From an uncultured Alistipes sp. (lineage in GTDB: Bacteria > Bacteroidota > Bacteroidia > Bacteroidales > Rikenellaceae), in assembly GCA_910587675.1 (NCBI GenBank), contig CAJUMU010000001.1, forward strand, positions 62,001-126,000: a DNA stretch of 64,000 nucleotides, in the 5' to 3' direction. Made by a program: the position numbers and the translations under genes. The notes under the pieces are model-generated. The model did not search any database. It saw only the letters and a program-made list of their open reading frames with translations, and was not told where the DNA came from. This document shows, one piece after another, positions 33,270 through 43,400 of the stretch. Positions within the stretch are counted from its first letter, which is position 1. The number at the start of each line of letters is the position of its first letter.

Positions 33270-34037
33270 ATGGATCTGAATCTCAAACGCCCGATCGTCT
33301 TCTTCGATCTGGAGACGACGGGCGTTGATGCGGCCAAGGACCGCATCGTAGAAATATCGATGGTGAAGGTGATGCCCGACGGCAGCGAAGTGGTACGCAC
33401 GCGGCTCATCAACCCGCAGATGCACATCCCCGAGGCGTCGACGGCCATCCACGGCATTACCGACGACGACGTAAAGGATGCGCCCGCTTTCGCGCAAATC
33501 GCCAAGTCGCTCTGCCAATTCATCGAAGGCTGCGATTTCGGAGGATTCAACTCCAACCGATTCGATCTGCCGATGCTGGTCGAGGAGTTCCTGCGCGCGG
33601 GCGTCGACGTCGATTTCAAGAAACGCAAGTTCATCGACGTGCAGAACATCTTCCACAAGATGGAGCAGCGCACGCTGGTGGCCGCCTACAAGTTCTACTG
33701 CGACAAGGACCTTACCGACGCGCACTCGGCCGAAGCCGACACCAAAGCCACGTACGAGGTCCTCAAGGCGCAGCTCGACCGCTATCCCGAACTGCAAAAC
33801 GACATCGCGGCTCTGGCCGAGTTCTCGGCGCGCGGCGAGACGGCCGATTATGCGGGACGCATAGTCTACAACGAAAAGGGACAGGAGATATTCAGCTTCG
33901 GCAAGCACAAGGGCCGCGTGGTGAGCGAGGTGTTCCAAGAGGAGCCGAGCTACTATTCGTGGATGATGAACGGCGATTTTCCGCTCTACACGAAAAAGGT
34001 CATTACCGAAATACGATTCCGCGACAGGAAATGTTGA
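33270..34037 (+). CDS. DEDDh 3'-5' exonuclease (DnaQ/ExoX-like)
   Basis: A 255-residue protein with an N-terminal DnaQ-type exonuclease domain. ExoI motif FFDLETTGVDAAKD (D12, E14) is followed by motif II GFNSNRFDLPML and motif III with H and D in DAHSAEADTKATYEVL, so all DEDDh residues are present. Residues ~195-255 (GRIVYNEKGQEIFSFGKHKGRVVSEVF) match the small C-terminal domain seen in ExoX-like proteins. It could proofread for DnaE, which lacks its own exonuclease, or act as a repair exonuclease. It is co-transcribed with dnaN. Confidence 0.9.
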   Translation: MDLNLKRPIVFFDLETTGVDAAKDRIVEISMVKVMPDGSEVVRTRLINPQMHIPEASTAIHGITDDDVKDAPAFAQIAKSLCQFIEGCDFGGFNSNRFDLPMLVEEFLRAGVDVDFKKRKFIDVQNIFHKMEQRTLVAAYKFYCDKDLTDAHSAEADTKATYEVLKAQLDRYPELQNDIAALAEFSARGETADYAGRIVYNEKGQEIFSFGKHKGRVVSEVFQEEPSYYSWMMNGDFPLYTKKVITEIRFRDRKC

Positions 34038-34092
34038 TGCCGTTTACGCAGAACGGCATCGGCGTTCCGCCGCCGAACTTCACGTTAATTTT

Positions 34093-35952
34093 ATGAAACT
34101 GCTACAACGAATCATTGCGACGGGAGCGATATTCACCATGTCGTTCTCCATTGCGGCCGAGTATACGCCCGCGATAGAGAAGACTGCCGTGATCGTCTTC
34201 ATCAACGGCAAGAAATATTATGTCCACACCGTCAAATCGGGCGAAACCCTCTACTCGATAGCCAAGGCTTACAAGGTGGACGAGAAGGTGATAAAGGAGC
34301 ATAACCCCAATGTCGCCGACGGACTGCGGATCGACCAGACGGTCAAAATTCCCGTTCCCGAGCAGGTGAAAGCCGACGCGCGCGCCGAACGCAAACGCAA
34401 ACGCGAGTTTCTGTCGCACAAGATCAAGGCGGGCGAAACCCTTTACGCCATCGCGCGCGACTACAACATCTCGGTGGCGACTCTTCGCGAGGACAACCCC
34501 TCGATCGATCCGCAAAGCCTGACCATCGGCGACGCGCTGTGGATCCGCAAGGCCGAGATAGGCTCCTCGTCGGAGGAGGAGGCTCAGGACGAGATGGCCG
34601 AATACGCCGACAATCTCAACAAGGCCGCCGACAACGGTTACAAATATCATGTGGTGCAGCCCGGGGAGACCATCTATTCGCTCTCGCGCCGATACGGCAT
34701 CACCGAGGCCGAGTTCACCGAGCTGAACGACGTGGCCGAGGGACTCAAGGCGGGCGCGATGGTCCGCATTCCCGATGCCGACGGCGCGACGGCGCAGCAA
34801 GGCGGCGTCGATATCGCCGATCAGGGCTTCGAGGCGAATCCGCTCCCGAGCGACGAGAACGTCGTGTTCCGCGCCGTGCCGACGGGGCAGACGCTCGATG
34901 TGGCCCTCATGCTGCCGCTCAGCGTCGATTCGAAACCCAACGCCAGCTATGTGGAGTTCTACCAAGGTTTCCTGCTGGGACTGGAGGATCTGAAAGCGAA
35001 GGGCAAAGGCAATATCGACCTTACGGTCTACAACACCGAGCACAACCGCCTCAAGGTGGAGCAGATAGTGTCCGACCAAGCCTTCGCGGGCACCGATCTC
35101 ATCGTGGGACCCGTTTACGAGGACGAGCTGAATCCCGTGATGCAGTTCGCCCGAGACAACTCGGTGCCCGTGGTCTCGCCGCTCGCGAATATCTCGGCGG
35201 TGAACGGTTCGGTTCTCTACCAGTTGTCGCCCGACCCCGAGAAGAAATACGACAAGATAGCCGATCTCGTCGACGGCGGCCGCGACATTTATCTGATATA
35301 CGCCTCGTCTTACGACAAGGAGTTCGAGCAGGAGGTGCTGACGCTGTTGCAAGGACGCAACTATGCGAGCTACACCTATTCGTTCAACAACCAGCGTTCG
35401 ATACTCACGCCGCGCAACTCGGCCGCATCGTCGGTGGGCGACATGACCGACATACTGAAGAACGAGACTCCGTGCCTCTTCGTCGTGCTGGCCAACTCGG
35501 AGATCGACGTCGACCGCATCCTCGGCACGCTCGCCTCGGCCAACACGGCCATCACGGAGCGCAGCGCCAAGAGCGCGCCCTACACGGTGCTCGGCACCTC
35601 GCGCTGGGGACGCTTCAACAATATCGACCACACGTCGTTCTTCAACAACAACGTCGTAATGATCTCGACCTACCACGCCAAACGCGATTCGGAGGCGGTG
35701 CGCGATTTCGACAGCCGTTACATACGATCGTACCACATGCTGCCGTCGCTCTATGCCTACCGCGGTTACGACACGGCAATGATCTTCTGCGAGGGGATGC
35801 GTTCCGACATAGAATACAACCTGCTCGACGCGCGGTTCCGTCCGTTGCAGACCGAATACAAATTCGCGCAGAAGCAGCGGGGCGACAAATACGTGAATCA
35901 AGAGTGGGTGCGCGTGAACTACAACCGCAACTACACCATAACTCTCGAATAG
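34093..35952 (+). CDS. triple-LysM protein with periplasmic-binding-like C-terminal domain
   Basis: A 619-residue exported protein with a signal peptide ending near AAEYT. It has three LysM peptidoglycan-binding modules (about 43-87, 108-151, 184-226), each with the VxxGETLYSIAxxY pattern. The C-terminal ~350 residues (from VALMLPLSVDS) look like a type I periplasmic-binding (amino-acid ABC receptor/LpoA-like) fold: IVGPVYEDELNPVMQFARDNSVPVVSPLAN is the expected hinge region. No transporter genes are nearby, so it is unlikely to feed an ABC importer. A cell-wall-bound regulator of peptidoglycan synthesis is one possible role. Confidence 0.8.
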   Translation: MKLLQRIIATGAIFTMSFSIAAEYTPAIEKTAVIVFINGKKYYVHTVKSGETLYSIAKAYKVDEKVIKEHNPNVADGLRIDQTVKIPVPEQVKADARAERKRKREFLSHKIKAGETLYAIARDYNISVATLREDNPSIDPQSLTIGDALWIRKAEIGSSSEEEAQDEMAEYADNLNKAADNGYKYHVVQPGETIYSLSRRYGITEAEFTELNDVAEGLKAGAMVRIPDADGATAQQGGVDIADQGFEANPLPSDENVVFRAVPTGQTLDVALMLPLSVDSKPNASYVEFYQGFLLGLEDLKAKGKGNIDLTVYNTEHNRLKVEQIVSDQAFAGTDLIVGPVYEDELNPVMQFARDNSVPVVSPLANISAVNGSVLYQLSPDPEKKYDKIADLVDGGRDIYLIYASSYDKEFEQEVLTLLQGRNYASYTYSFNNQRSILTPRNSAASSVGDMTDILKNETPCLFVVLANSEIDVDRILGTLASANTAITERSAKSAPYTVLGTSRWGRFNNIDHTSFFNNNVVMISTYHAKRDSEAVRDFDSRYIRSYHMLPSLYAYRGYDTAMIFCEGMRSDIEYNLLDARFRPLQTEYKFAQKQRGDKYVNQEWVRVNYNRNYTITLE

Positions 35953-35953
35953 C

Positions 35954-36607
35954 ATGTCGACCGTCGGCAACAACATACCCGAGAAGACCATCGAGCGACT
36001 GAGCGAATATCGCCGCACGTTGCTCGCGTGCCACAAGCAGGGGATTACACACATCTTCTCTCACGTGCTGGCGGGAATGCACGGCATAACGGCCGTGCAG
36101 GTGCGTCGCGACCTGATGTTGATCGGCTTTTCGAGCGACACCAAGAAGGGTTACGACGTAAAGGTGCTCATCGAGTTCATCAACGGCATTCTCGACAGCG
36201 AGTGCGTCATGAACGTCGCCGTCATCGGAATGGGCAACCTCGGCCAGGCCATAACCAAATATTTCAACGGCAAGGGGTTGAAGCTGCGGATCGTCACGGC
36301 GTTCGACGTCGACCCGCATAAGGTCGGCTCGGTGATCGACGATATACCGTGCTACCACATGGATCGGTTCGAGGAGGTGGTTTCGTCGATGGACATCAGC
36401 ATCGTGGTGATCTCGTCGCCCACGCGCATCGCGCCGTCGCTGGTCGTGCCGATCATCAACGCCGGAATCAAGGGAGTGTTGAATTTCACCTCGGCGCCGC
36501 TCAACTTCCCGCAGGGCATCGTCGCCGAAAACTACGACATAACCACCATCTTGGAGAAGGTGGCCTACTTCGTCAAGGAGTCCGATGAGAGCAACGACAA
36601 AAATTAG
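35954..36607 (+). CDS. rex: redox-sensing transcriptional repressor Rex
   Basis: A 217-residue dimeric repressor that binds DNA when NAD+ is high and releases it when NADH rises. The N-terminal ~80 residues form a winged helix (KTIERLSEYRRTLLAC, ITAVQVRRDLMLIGF). The rest is a Rossmann fold with NVAVIGMGNLGQAIT (GxGxxG) near 86-99 and FDVDPHKVG. The C-terminal domain-swapped helix ends in VAYFVKES. It starts 1 nt after the LysM gene stop, so translation is probably coupled. In anaerobes Rex usually controls fermentation genes. Confidence 0.94.
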   Translation: MSTVGNNIPEKTIERLSEYRRTLLACHKQGITHIFSHVLAGMHGITAVQVRRDLMLIGFSSDTKKGYDVKVLIEFINGILDSECVMNVAVIGMGNLGQAITKYFNGKGLKLRIVTAFDVDPHKVGSVIDDIPCYHMDRFEEVVSSMDISIVVISSPTRIAPSLVVPIINAGIKGVLNFTSAPLNFPQGIVAENYDITTILEKVAYFVKESDESNDKN

Positions 36608-36634
36608 GACTGCGGCCTGCCGCAACGCTTATAA

Positions 36635-37369
36635 ATGAAAGTATTCAAAGGGTTAAATAATCTTCCGCCGTTCCGAAACGCCGTGGCGACGATGGGATCG
36701 TTCGACGGCGTGCACAGCGGCCATCGGGAGTTGCTGCATCGGGTCGCGTCAACGGCTGCGGCGTCCGATGGCGAGAGCATCGTGCTCACCTTCGAACCGC
36801 ATCCGCGTTACGTGCTCGGCTCGGGCGACGGCCTGCGTCTGCTCAGCACGCTCGACGAAAAGTTGTGGCTGCTGGAGAGATCGGGGATCGACAACGTGAT
36901 AGTGTTGCCGTTCACCGTGGAGTTCAGCCGCACCTCGCCCCGCGAATTCATCGAGAACGACATAGCGGGAATTGGCATCCGCCGCTTGGTGGTAGGGTAT
37001 AACCACCGTTTCGGCCACAACAAGGAGGGAGACTACAACTTTTTGGAGTCGCGCGCTTCGGGCATCGAGATCGAGATGGTCGAGCAGCAGCAGGTGGCCG
37101 AAAGCAAGGTCAGCTCCACCATTATACGCCAAGTCGTCGCAGGCGGCATGATGGAAAAGGCGCGCAAACTGCTGTCGCACCCTTATATAATAATGTGCGA
37201 AGCTGCCGCCGACGGCGCGATCGCGGAGATCGATCCTCACAAACTGCTGCCGCCCGCGGGCATTTACGACGCCGTGGTCGACGGCCGCGCGACGACGCTC
37301 ACCGTCGCCGACGAAGGATTAAGAGTAGGCCCCGACTGCCCGCACGGCAAAATCATAATCGAACTCTGA
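36635..37369 (+). CDS. RibF-like FAD synthetase domain protein lacking the riboflavin kinase module
   Basis: A 244-residue protein. The N-terminal ~185 residues match the FMN adenylyltransferase half of RibF: GSFDGVHSGHRELL (nucleotidyltransferase GxFDGxHxGH), VLTFEPHPR, VGYNHRFGHNKEGD and SSTIIRQVVAGG. After residue ~195 the sequence is only a short beta-rich tail (IYDAVVDGRATTLTVADEG), and the usual ~120-residue riboflavin kinase domain with its GFPTAN motif is absent. RibF is normally about 300-310 residues. There is no frameshift sign, since the next gene starts 2 nt after the stop. It may adenylylate FMN only, or have changed function. Confidence 0.85.
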   Translation: MKVFKGLNNLPPFRNAVATMGSFDGVHSGHRELLHRVASTAAASDGESIVLTFEPHPRYVLGSGDGLRLLSTLDEKLWLLERSGIDNVIVLPFTVEFSRTSPREFIENDIAGIGIRRLVVGYNHRFGHNKEGDYNFLESRASGIEIEMVEQQQVAESKVSSTIIRQVVAGGMMEKARKLLSHPYIIMCEAAADGAIAEIDPHKLLPPAGIYDAVVDGRATTLTVADEGLRVGPDCPHGKIIIEL

Positions 37370-37371
37370 AC

Positions 37372-37803
37372 ATGGCCATCATAACTTTCGACCACAAGAT
37401 CCGCGTGCGGTACAAGGATACCGACCAGATGGGAATCATGCACCATTCGAACTACATCGTCATGTACGAGATGGCACGCACCGAGTGGTTGCGCGACATG
37501 GGTCTGACCTACGCCGAGATCGAACGGCGGGGCGTCATGTCGCCCATCATCGAGGTGTCGTCGCGCTATCTCGCGCCCGCCTTGTACGACGACGTGCTGA
37601 CCGTGAGCGTATTTCTCGACGAGATGCCCGCGGCGCGCCTCGTCATCCGCAGCGAGGTCCGCAACGGCGAGGGACGACTGATAAACACTGGCAGCGTCAC
37701 CTTGGGATTCATGCACAAGGATACCCGCCGTCCCTGCCGCGCTCCCGAATGGTTCGTGGAGGCGCTGGAGCGATACATCGCCGAGAAAAACGGCTCCCGA
37801 TAA
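37372..37803 (+). CDS. acyl-CoA thioesterase (YbgC/FadM-like hotdog fold)
   Basis: A 143-residue protein starting at the ATG at 37372, 2 nt after the previous stop. The hotdog-fold motif YKDTDQMGIMHHSNYIVMYEMARTEWLRDMG carries the catalytic Asp (D18) of the 4-hydroxybenzoyl-CoA thioesterase family. VSSRYLAPALYDDVLTVSV is the following strand pair. It hydrolyses acyl-CoA thioesters; the natural substrate is unknown. It ends the run that begins with dnaN. A longer frame reaching back to 37195 overlaps the RibF-like gene and is rejected. Confidence 0.9.
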   Translation: MAIITFDHKIRVRYKDTDQMGIMHHSNYIVMYEMARTEWLRDMGLTYAEIERRGVMSPIIEVSSRYLAPALYDDVLTVSVFLDEMPAARLVIRSEVRNGEGRLINTGSVTLGFMHKDTRRPCRAPEWFVEALERYIAEKNGSR

Positions 37804-37903
37804 CTCGGCGACGCATTCGCACGCCGATCCGAAGACTGCCACATACGCCTCCGTTTCTGCCAAATCCGCCCCGACGTCTGACATAATGACACGCGTCGGC
37901 TGC

Positions 37904-37919
37904 TGGCACATAGTTTGAA
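37904..37919 (+). promoter_or_regulatory. possible sigma-54-like promoter of htpG
   Basis: TGGCAC (37904-37909), five bases, then TTGAA (37915-37919), close to the -24/-12 consensus TGGCAC-N5-TTGCW except for one base. It lies 33 bp before the htpG ATG. No good TAnnTTTG box is present there. Confidence 0.35.
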
Positions 37920-37952
37920 CATCCGTTTTTCGGAAAAAATACAAAAAAATAT

Positions 37953-40019
37953 ATGGAGATGAAAAACGGAAAAATAGGTGTTACGACGGAGAACATATTC
38001 CCCGTCATCAAGAAGTTTTTGTATTCGGATCACGAGATTTTCCTTCGCGAGCTGGTGTCGAACGCCGTCGACGCCACGCAGAAGCTGAAGACTCTCGCCG
38101 CCAAGAACGAGTTCAAGGGCGAGGCGGGCGACCTGACCATCCGCGTCAGCGTCGACACCGACAAGAAGACCCTCACCGTCACCGACCGAGGCATAGGAAT
38201 GAATGCCGAGGAGATCGACCGCTACATAAACCAGATCGCATTCTCGGGCGCGGAGGAGTTCCTCGCCAAGTATAAGGACCAAGCCATCATAGGTCACTTC
38301 GGACTGGGCTTCTACTCGTCGTTCATGGTGGCCGACAAGGTCGAGATCTTCACCCGCTCCTACCGCGACGGCAGCAAGTGCGTGCACTGGAGCTGCGACG
38401 GATCGCCCGAGTATGCGATGGAGGAGACCGACGGCGAATGCGACCGCGGCACGTCTATCGTACTGCACCTATCGGACGACTGCAAGGAGTATTGCGAGGA
38501 GTCGAAAGTGGATGAGCTTCTCAAAAAGTATTGCCGTTTCCTGCCGATTCCCATCGCGTTCGGCAAGGTGAAGGAGTGGAAGGACGGCAAATACGTCGAC
38601 ACGGACAAGGACAACGTCGTCAACGACACCCAACCCCTCTGGACCCGCAAGCCGACCGATATCACCGAGGAGCAGTACAAGGAGTTTTACCACGAACTCT
38701 ACCCGTTAGGCGACGATCCTCTGTTCTACATCCACATGAACATCGACTATCCGTTCAACCTGACGGGAATACTCTATTTCCCCAAGATACACAACAATTT
38801 CGAGATTCAGAAGAACAAGATACAGCTTTACAGCAACCAAGTCTTCGTCACCGACCAAGTCGACGGCATAGTACCCGAATATCTGACGCTGTTGCACGGC
38901 GTGATCGATTCGCCCGACATCCCGCTCAACGTGTCGCGCAGCTACCTGCAAAGCGACTCCAACGTCAAAAAGATCTCGGGCTACATAACCCGCAAGGTGG
39001 CCGACCGTCTGAAGGAGCTGTTCACCACCATGCGTCCCGATTACGAGAAGAAGTGGGACGATCTGAAGGTCTTCATTCAGTACGGCATCCTCACCGACGA
39101 GAAATTCGCCGAGAAGGCGCAGGATTTCATGCTGCTGAAGTCCACCGACGACAAGTACTTCACGGCCAAAGAGTATATCGACGTCGTCAAGGACAACCAG
39201 ACCGACAAGAACGGCAATATCATCCTGCTCTATGTGGACGATCCCGTTGAGAAGCATCCGTTCCTCGAAGCGGCCAAAGCCAAGGGTTACGACGTTCTGG
39301 AGATGAACGGCCCGCTCGACAACCACTACGTCAACTGGTACGAATCGAAGAACCAGAACGTGCGTTTCGTAAGAGTCGACAGCGACGTGATCGAGAAACT
39401 CATTCAGAAAGAGGACCACATAGCCATGTCGCTCACCGACGCGCAGCAGGAGATCATGCGTCCCGTGTTCGAGAGCCAGTTGCCCAAAGACGAGAAGATC
39501 ACCTACAACATATCGTTCGAGCCCATGTCGGCCGACGAAGCACCCGTGGTCATTACGCAGAACGAGTTCATGCGCCGCATGAAGGAGATGGCCAAGGTAA
39601 GCGGGGGAGGCATGAGCCAGTTCTATGGCCAGATGCCCGACAACTTCACCATCGCGGTGAACGGCAACCATCCCATCGTGATCGACATTTTAGGCAAGGT
39701 CGAGCAGGAGTACGGCGACAAGCTCAAAAGCATAACCAAGAAGATCGACGCTGCCGTAGCCGAGGAGAACCGTTTCGAGGAGACGGTGAAAGACAAAAAG
39801 GAGGCCGACCTCGCTCCCGAGGAGAAGCAGATGCGCGAGGAGCTCTCGAAGAAGATCGTGACGCTTCGCGACGAGCGCAACGAGCGTCTGCGCGAGATAG
39901 GCGGCGGGAACAAGCTGGTGCGCCAGATCATCGACCTCGCGCTGCTGTCGAACGGCATGCTCAAGGGCAAGAATCTGTCGGATTTCATCCAGCGCAGCAT
40001 TTCGCTTATCGAGAAATAG
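37953..40019 (+). CDS. htpG: molecular chaperone HtpG (Hsp90)
   Basis: A 688-residue Hsp90 homologue. The N-terminal ATPase domain shows ELVSNAVDATQKLK (the helix with the catalytic Glu and Mg-binding Asn), TVTDRGIGMNAEEID, and the GHFGLGFYSSFMVADKVE lid motif. The middle domain contains the arginine finger region SRSYLQSDSNVKKI. The C-terminal ~200 residues form the dimerisation domain. This Bacteroidetes form has an extra acidic segment compared with E. coli HtpG (624 residues). It is an ATP-driven cytosolic chaperone, usually stress induced. The start at 37953 (MEMKNG) or the Met two codons later is equally plausible. Confidence 0.97.
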   Translation: MEMKNGKIGVTTENIFPVIKKFLYSDHEIFLRELVSNAVDATQKLKTLAAKNEFKGEAGDLTIRVSVDTDKKTLTVTDRGIGMNAEEIDRYINQIAFSGAEEFLAKYKDQAIIGHFGLGFYSSFMVADKVEIFTRSYRDGSKCVHWSCDGSPEYAMEETDGECDRGTSIVLHLSDDCKEYCEESKVDELLKKYCRFLPIPIAFGKVKEWKDGKYVDTDKDNVVNDTQPLWTRKPTDITEEQYKEFYHELYPLGDDPLFYIHMNIDYPFNLTGILYFPKIHNNFEIQKNKIQLYSNQVFVTDQVDGIVPEYLTLLHGVIDSPDIPLNVSRSYLQSDSNVKKISGYITRKVADRLKELFTTMRPDYEKKWDDLKVFIQYGILTDEKFAEKAQDFMLLKSTDDKYFTAKEYIDVVKDNQTDKNGNIILLYVDDPVEKHPFLEAAKAKGYDVLEMNGPLDNHYVNWYESKNQNVRFVRVDSDVIEKLIQKEDHIAMSLTDAQQEIMRPVFESQLPKDEKITYNISFEPMSADEAPVVITQNEFMRRMKEMAKVSGGGMSQFYGQMPDNFTIAVNGNHPIVIDILGKVEQEYGDKLKSITKKIDAAVAEENRFEETVKDKKEADLAPEEKQMREELSKKIVTLRDERNERLREIGGGNKLVRQIIDLALLSNGMLKGKNLSDFIQRSISLIEK

Positions 40020-40034
40020 GGTGGTACCCTATGC

Positions 40035-40073
40035 AAAACAAGGCTGTCCTTTTTCGGGACAGCCTTGTTTTTC
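40035..40073. terminator. bidirectional terminator between htpG and trxA
   Basis: Stem AAAACAAGGCTGTCC/GGACAGCCTTGTTTT (40035-40071) gives T-runs on both strands between two convergent genes. Confidence 0.88.
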
Positions 40074-40087
40074 CATATCGCGGCATC

Positions 40088-40402
40088 TTATAACAGCGCC
40101 TCGACCTTGGCTTTCAAAGCATCCTTGCTCGCCGCGCCCACTACCTTGTCGACAACGGCTCCGCCCTTGATGAATACCACGGTCGGGATGTTGCGCACGC
40201 GATACTGCGCCACGATGTCGTCGTTAGAATCGACGTCGCATTTGCCGATTACGACCTTATCCTTGTACTCCTCCGCAAGTTCCTCGATGATGGGACCTAT
40301 CATGCGGCAGGGACCGCACCACTCGGCCCAAAAATCGATTACTACCGGCTTGTCCGAAGCCATGAGCGCTTCGTAATTCTCGTTGGTTACTACTAATGCC
40401 AT
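40088..40402 (-). CDS. trxA: thioredoxin
   Basis: A complete 104-residue thioredoxin with the active site WC29GPC32 in VIDFWAEWCGPCRMIGP, the cis-Pro in VRNIPTVVFIKGG, and the buried Asp of VVIDFW. It reduces disulfides in cytosolic proteins such as ribonucleotide reductase. It starts 21 nt after the dnaE stop and is probably transcribed with it; this dnaE-trxA order ties replication and redox supply in one transcript. Confidence 0.97.
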   Translation of the reverse strand: MALVVTNENYEALMASDKPVVIDFWAEWCGPCRMIGPIIEELAEEYKDKVVIGKCDVDSNDDIVAQYRVRNIPTVVFIKGGAVVDKVVGAASKDALKAKVEALL

Positions 40403-40423
40403 AATTATAAAAGTTTTACGTGT

Positions 40424-43400
40424 TTATGATAATGTGTATTTCAGTTCGTTTCCATCCAAATACTCCACCAATTGCGGCGTCAGAGCCACTTTATAGCGTT
40501 TCGAATACATATTGAGGTTCACCCCTTCGTTACGATCGCACACCGTGGCGCGAAGTATGGTGTTGCCCTTGTTCTGTCGGATGTTCTCTGCAAAATCCGT
40601 GATAAAAGCCTCCGTAAGCTCCTCGATGGGGATATTCACGTGTATCTCCTTTATCATCGTGTCGCGCATCTCCGAGAGCTGCATCATCGACAACACCTTG
40701 AATTCCAGCTCGGGATTGTCGCCGTAAGGACGCGGCTGCACCTTGCCCTTCACGAAAAGGAAATAGTTGGGATACATGAAGGGGCGGAAATTCTCGTAAT
40801 CCTTGCCGAACAGTGCGAATTCGTGCGTCCCGTTGTAGTCCTCCATCGTGAATTTGCCCCAGTGACGCCCCGTCTTGGTGGTCATCTCCTGCACGTTGGT
40901 AACCACTCCCGCTACGCCGATCTCCTGACCGTTGAATTGATCCAGATCCGACAAATCCGACATGTGCGCTTTGCACATGTGGTTGATTATGACTGAATAG
41001 TCGTCCAATGGATGCGCCGACAAGTAGAGTCCGATCATTTCGCGCTCCTTGTTGAGCACCTGCAACTGGTTCCAATCCTCGGCCACGGGCGTGGTAGGGG
41101 GCTGAATGTCGACCACCGAACCGCCGCCGAACAAACTCTGCTGCGAATTGAGCTTCTCGGCCTGCACCCGCTGGCCGTAACGCATCAACTGCTCGATAAA
41201 CGTGAGCGGGCTGCTGCCGCGGGGATCGACGGCGAAGAACTTGCTGCGGTGGAAATCGATTATCGAGTCGAATCCCCCCGAGTAGGCGATGTTCTCCATA
41301 CACTTGCGGTTCACCACGTTGAAATTGATGCGCTCGACGAAATCGTAAATGTTCCTGAACGGCCCGTTCGCCTCGCGCTCCTCGATTATCGACTTCACGG
41401 CCGCCTCGCCGACACCCTTTATCGCCGCCATGCCGAAACGTATGTCGCCAGCCTTGTTCGACGAGAAGTTCTGCTCCGACTCGTTCACATCGGGTCCCAA
41501 CACATTTATATCCATGTGTTTGCATTCGGTCATGTAGGCCGTAATGTTCTTTATGTCGGTAAGGTTCCGGCTGAGCACCGCCGCCATGTACTCCGAAGGA
41601 TAGTTGGCTTTCAGATATGCCGTCTGGTAGGCCACCCACGAATAGCACGTGGCGTGCGACTTGTTGAAGGCGTACGAGGCGAACTTCTCCCAGTCGGCCC
41701 ATATCTTCTCCAGCACCTGCGGATCGTGACCGTTCTTGCGCCCTCCCTCGATGAACTTGGGCTTCAAATGATCCAGCTTGTCCTTGAGCTTCTTACCCAT
41801 CGCCTTGCGCAGCGTGTCCGACTCGCCTCGGGTGAATCCCGCCAGCAGGCGCGAGAGGAGCATGACCTGCTCCTGATACACCGTAATGCCGTAAGTATCT
41901 TTCAGATACTTCTCCATCAAATCGATATCGTAAACGATCGGTTTGCGGCCATGCTTACGGTCGATGAAGTCGGGAATGTAATCCATCGGGCCCGGACGGT
42001 AGAGGGCGTTCATGGCTATCAGGTCCTCGAAAGTGGTGGGCTTCAGCTCGCGCAAATACTTCTGCATGCCCGGGGACTCGAACTGGAACGTTCCGATGGT
42101 GCGGCCCTCGCTGTAAAGTTTGTACGTCGCGGGGTCGTCTATGTCGATGGTGTCGATATCCACCGTCTCGCCCTTGGTATGCTTCACGTTGGCCACGGCA
42201 TCCTTTATGATCGACAAGGTCTTGAGACCGAGAAAGTCCATCTTTATGAGGCCCGTATCCTCTATAACCGAACCCTCGTACTGCGTGACGAGCATCTTTT
42301 CGCCCGTCTCCTTGTCGTCGGCCGTGCTCACGGGCACCCAGTCGGTTATGTCGTCGCGGCAGATGATGGTTCCGCACGCGTGCACGCCCGTGTTGCGGAC
42401 GTTGCCTTCCAACATGCGGGCATACTTTATGGTGTCGCTCAATACGGGATCCTCCGAATCCTCGGCAGCCTTCAGTTCGGGCACGTAATCTATCGCATTG
42501 GCGAGATTTATCTTCTTGTCGGGAATGCGGTCGGGCACCAGCTTGCACAAGCGGTCCGACTCCTTGAGCGGCAGTTTCTGCACGCGGGCCACATCCTTCA
42601 AAGCCATCTTGGTGGCCATCGTGCCGTACGTGATGATATGCGCCACCTTCTCCTTGCCGTACTTCTGCGTCACCCAGTTGAGCACGCGGCCGCGGCCGTC
42701 GTCATCGAAGTCTATATCGATATCGGGCAGCGAAATACGGTCGGGATTAAGGAAACGCTCGAACAGAAGGTCGTATTTGATGGGGTCGATCTGCGTGATA
42801 CCCAAACAGTAGGCCACAGCCGAACCCGCCGCCGAACCACGTCCCGGGCCGACCGACACGTCGAGTTGCTCGCGCGCCGCGCAAATGAAGTCCTGCACGA
42901 TGAGGAAGTATCCCGGGAAACCCATCGTCTTCATGATGTGCAGCTCGAATTTCAACCGCTCGGCCACCTCGGGCGACAGCGGATCGCCGTAACGCACCTT
43001 GGCGCGGTCCATCGTCAGCTTGGCCAAATAGTCGGCCTCCAACTTTATACGATAGAGCTTGTCGTACCCGCCCAACTTGTCGATCTTCTTCGCCGCCTCG
43101 TCTTCGCTCATCATCACGTTGCCGTTCTCGTCGCGCGTGAACTCGTCGAACAAATCGCGCTCGGTGTAACGCTCGCGATACTCCGCCTCGGTGCCGAAAT
43201 CCTCGGGAATGGCGAACGTGGGCATGATGGGGGCGTGATCGATGGAGTAGGACTCCACGCGGTCGCATATCTCCACCGTGTTGGCCAGCGCCTCGGGCAC
43301 GTCGCCGAATATGGCGTTCATCTCGGCGCGCGTCTTCATCCACTCCTGCTTCGAGTAGAGCATTCGTTTGGGGTCGTCCAGATCCTTGCCCGTACTGAGG

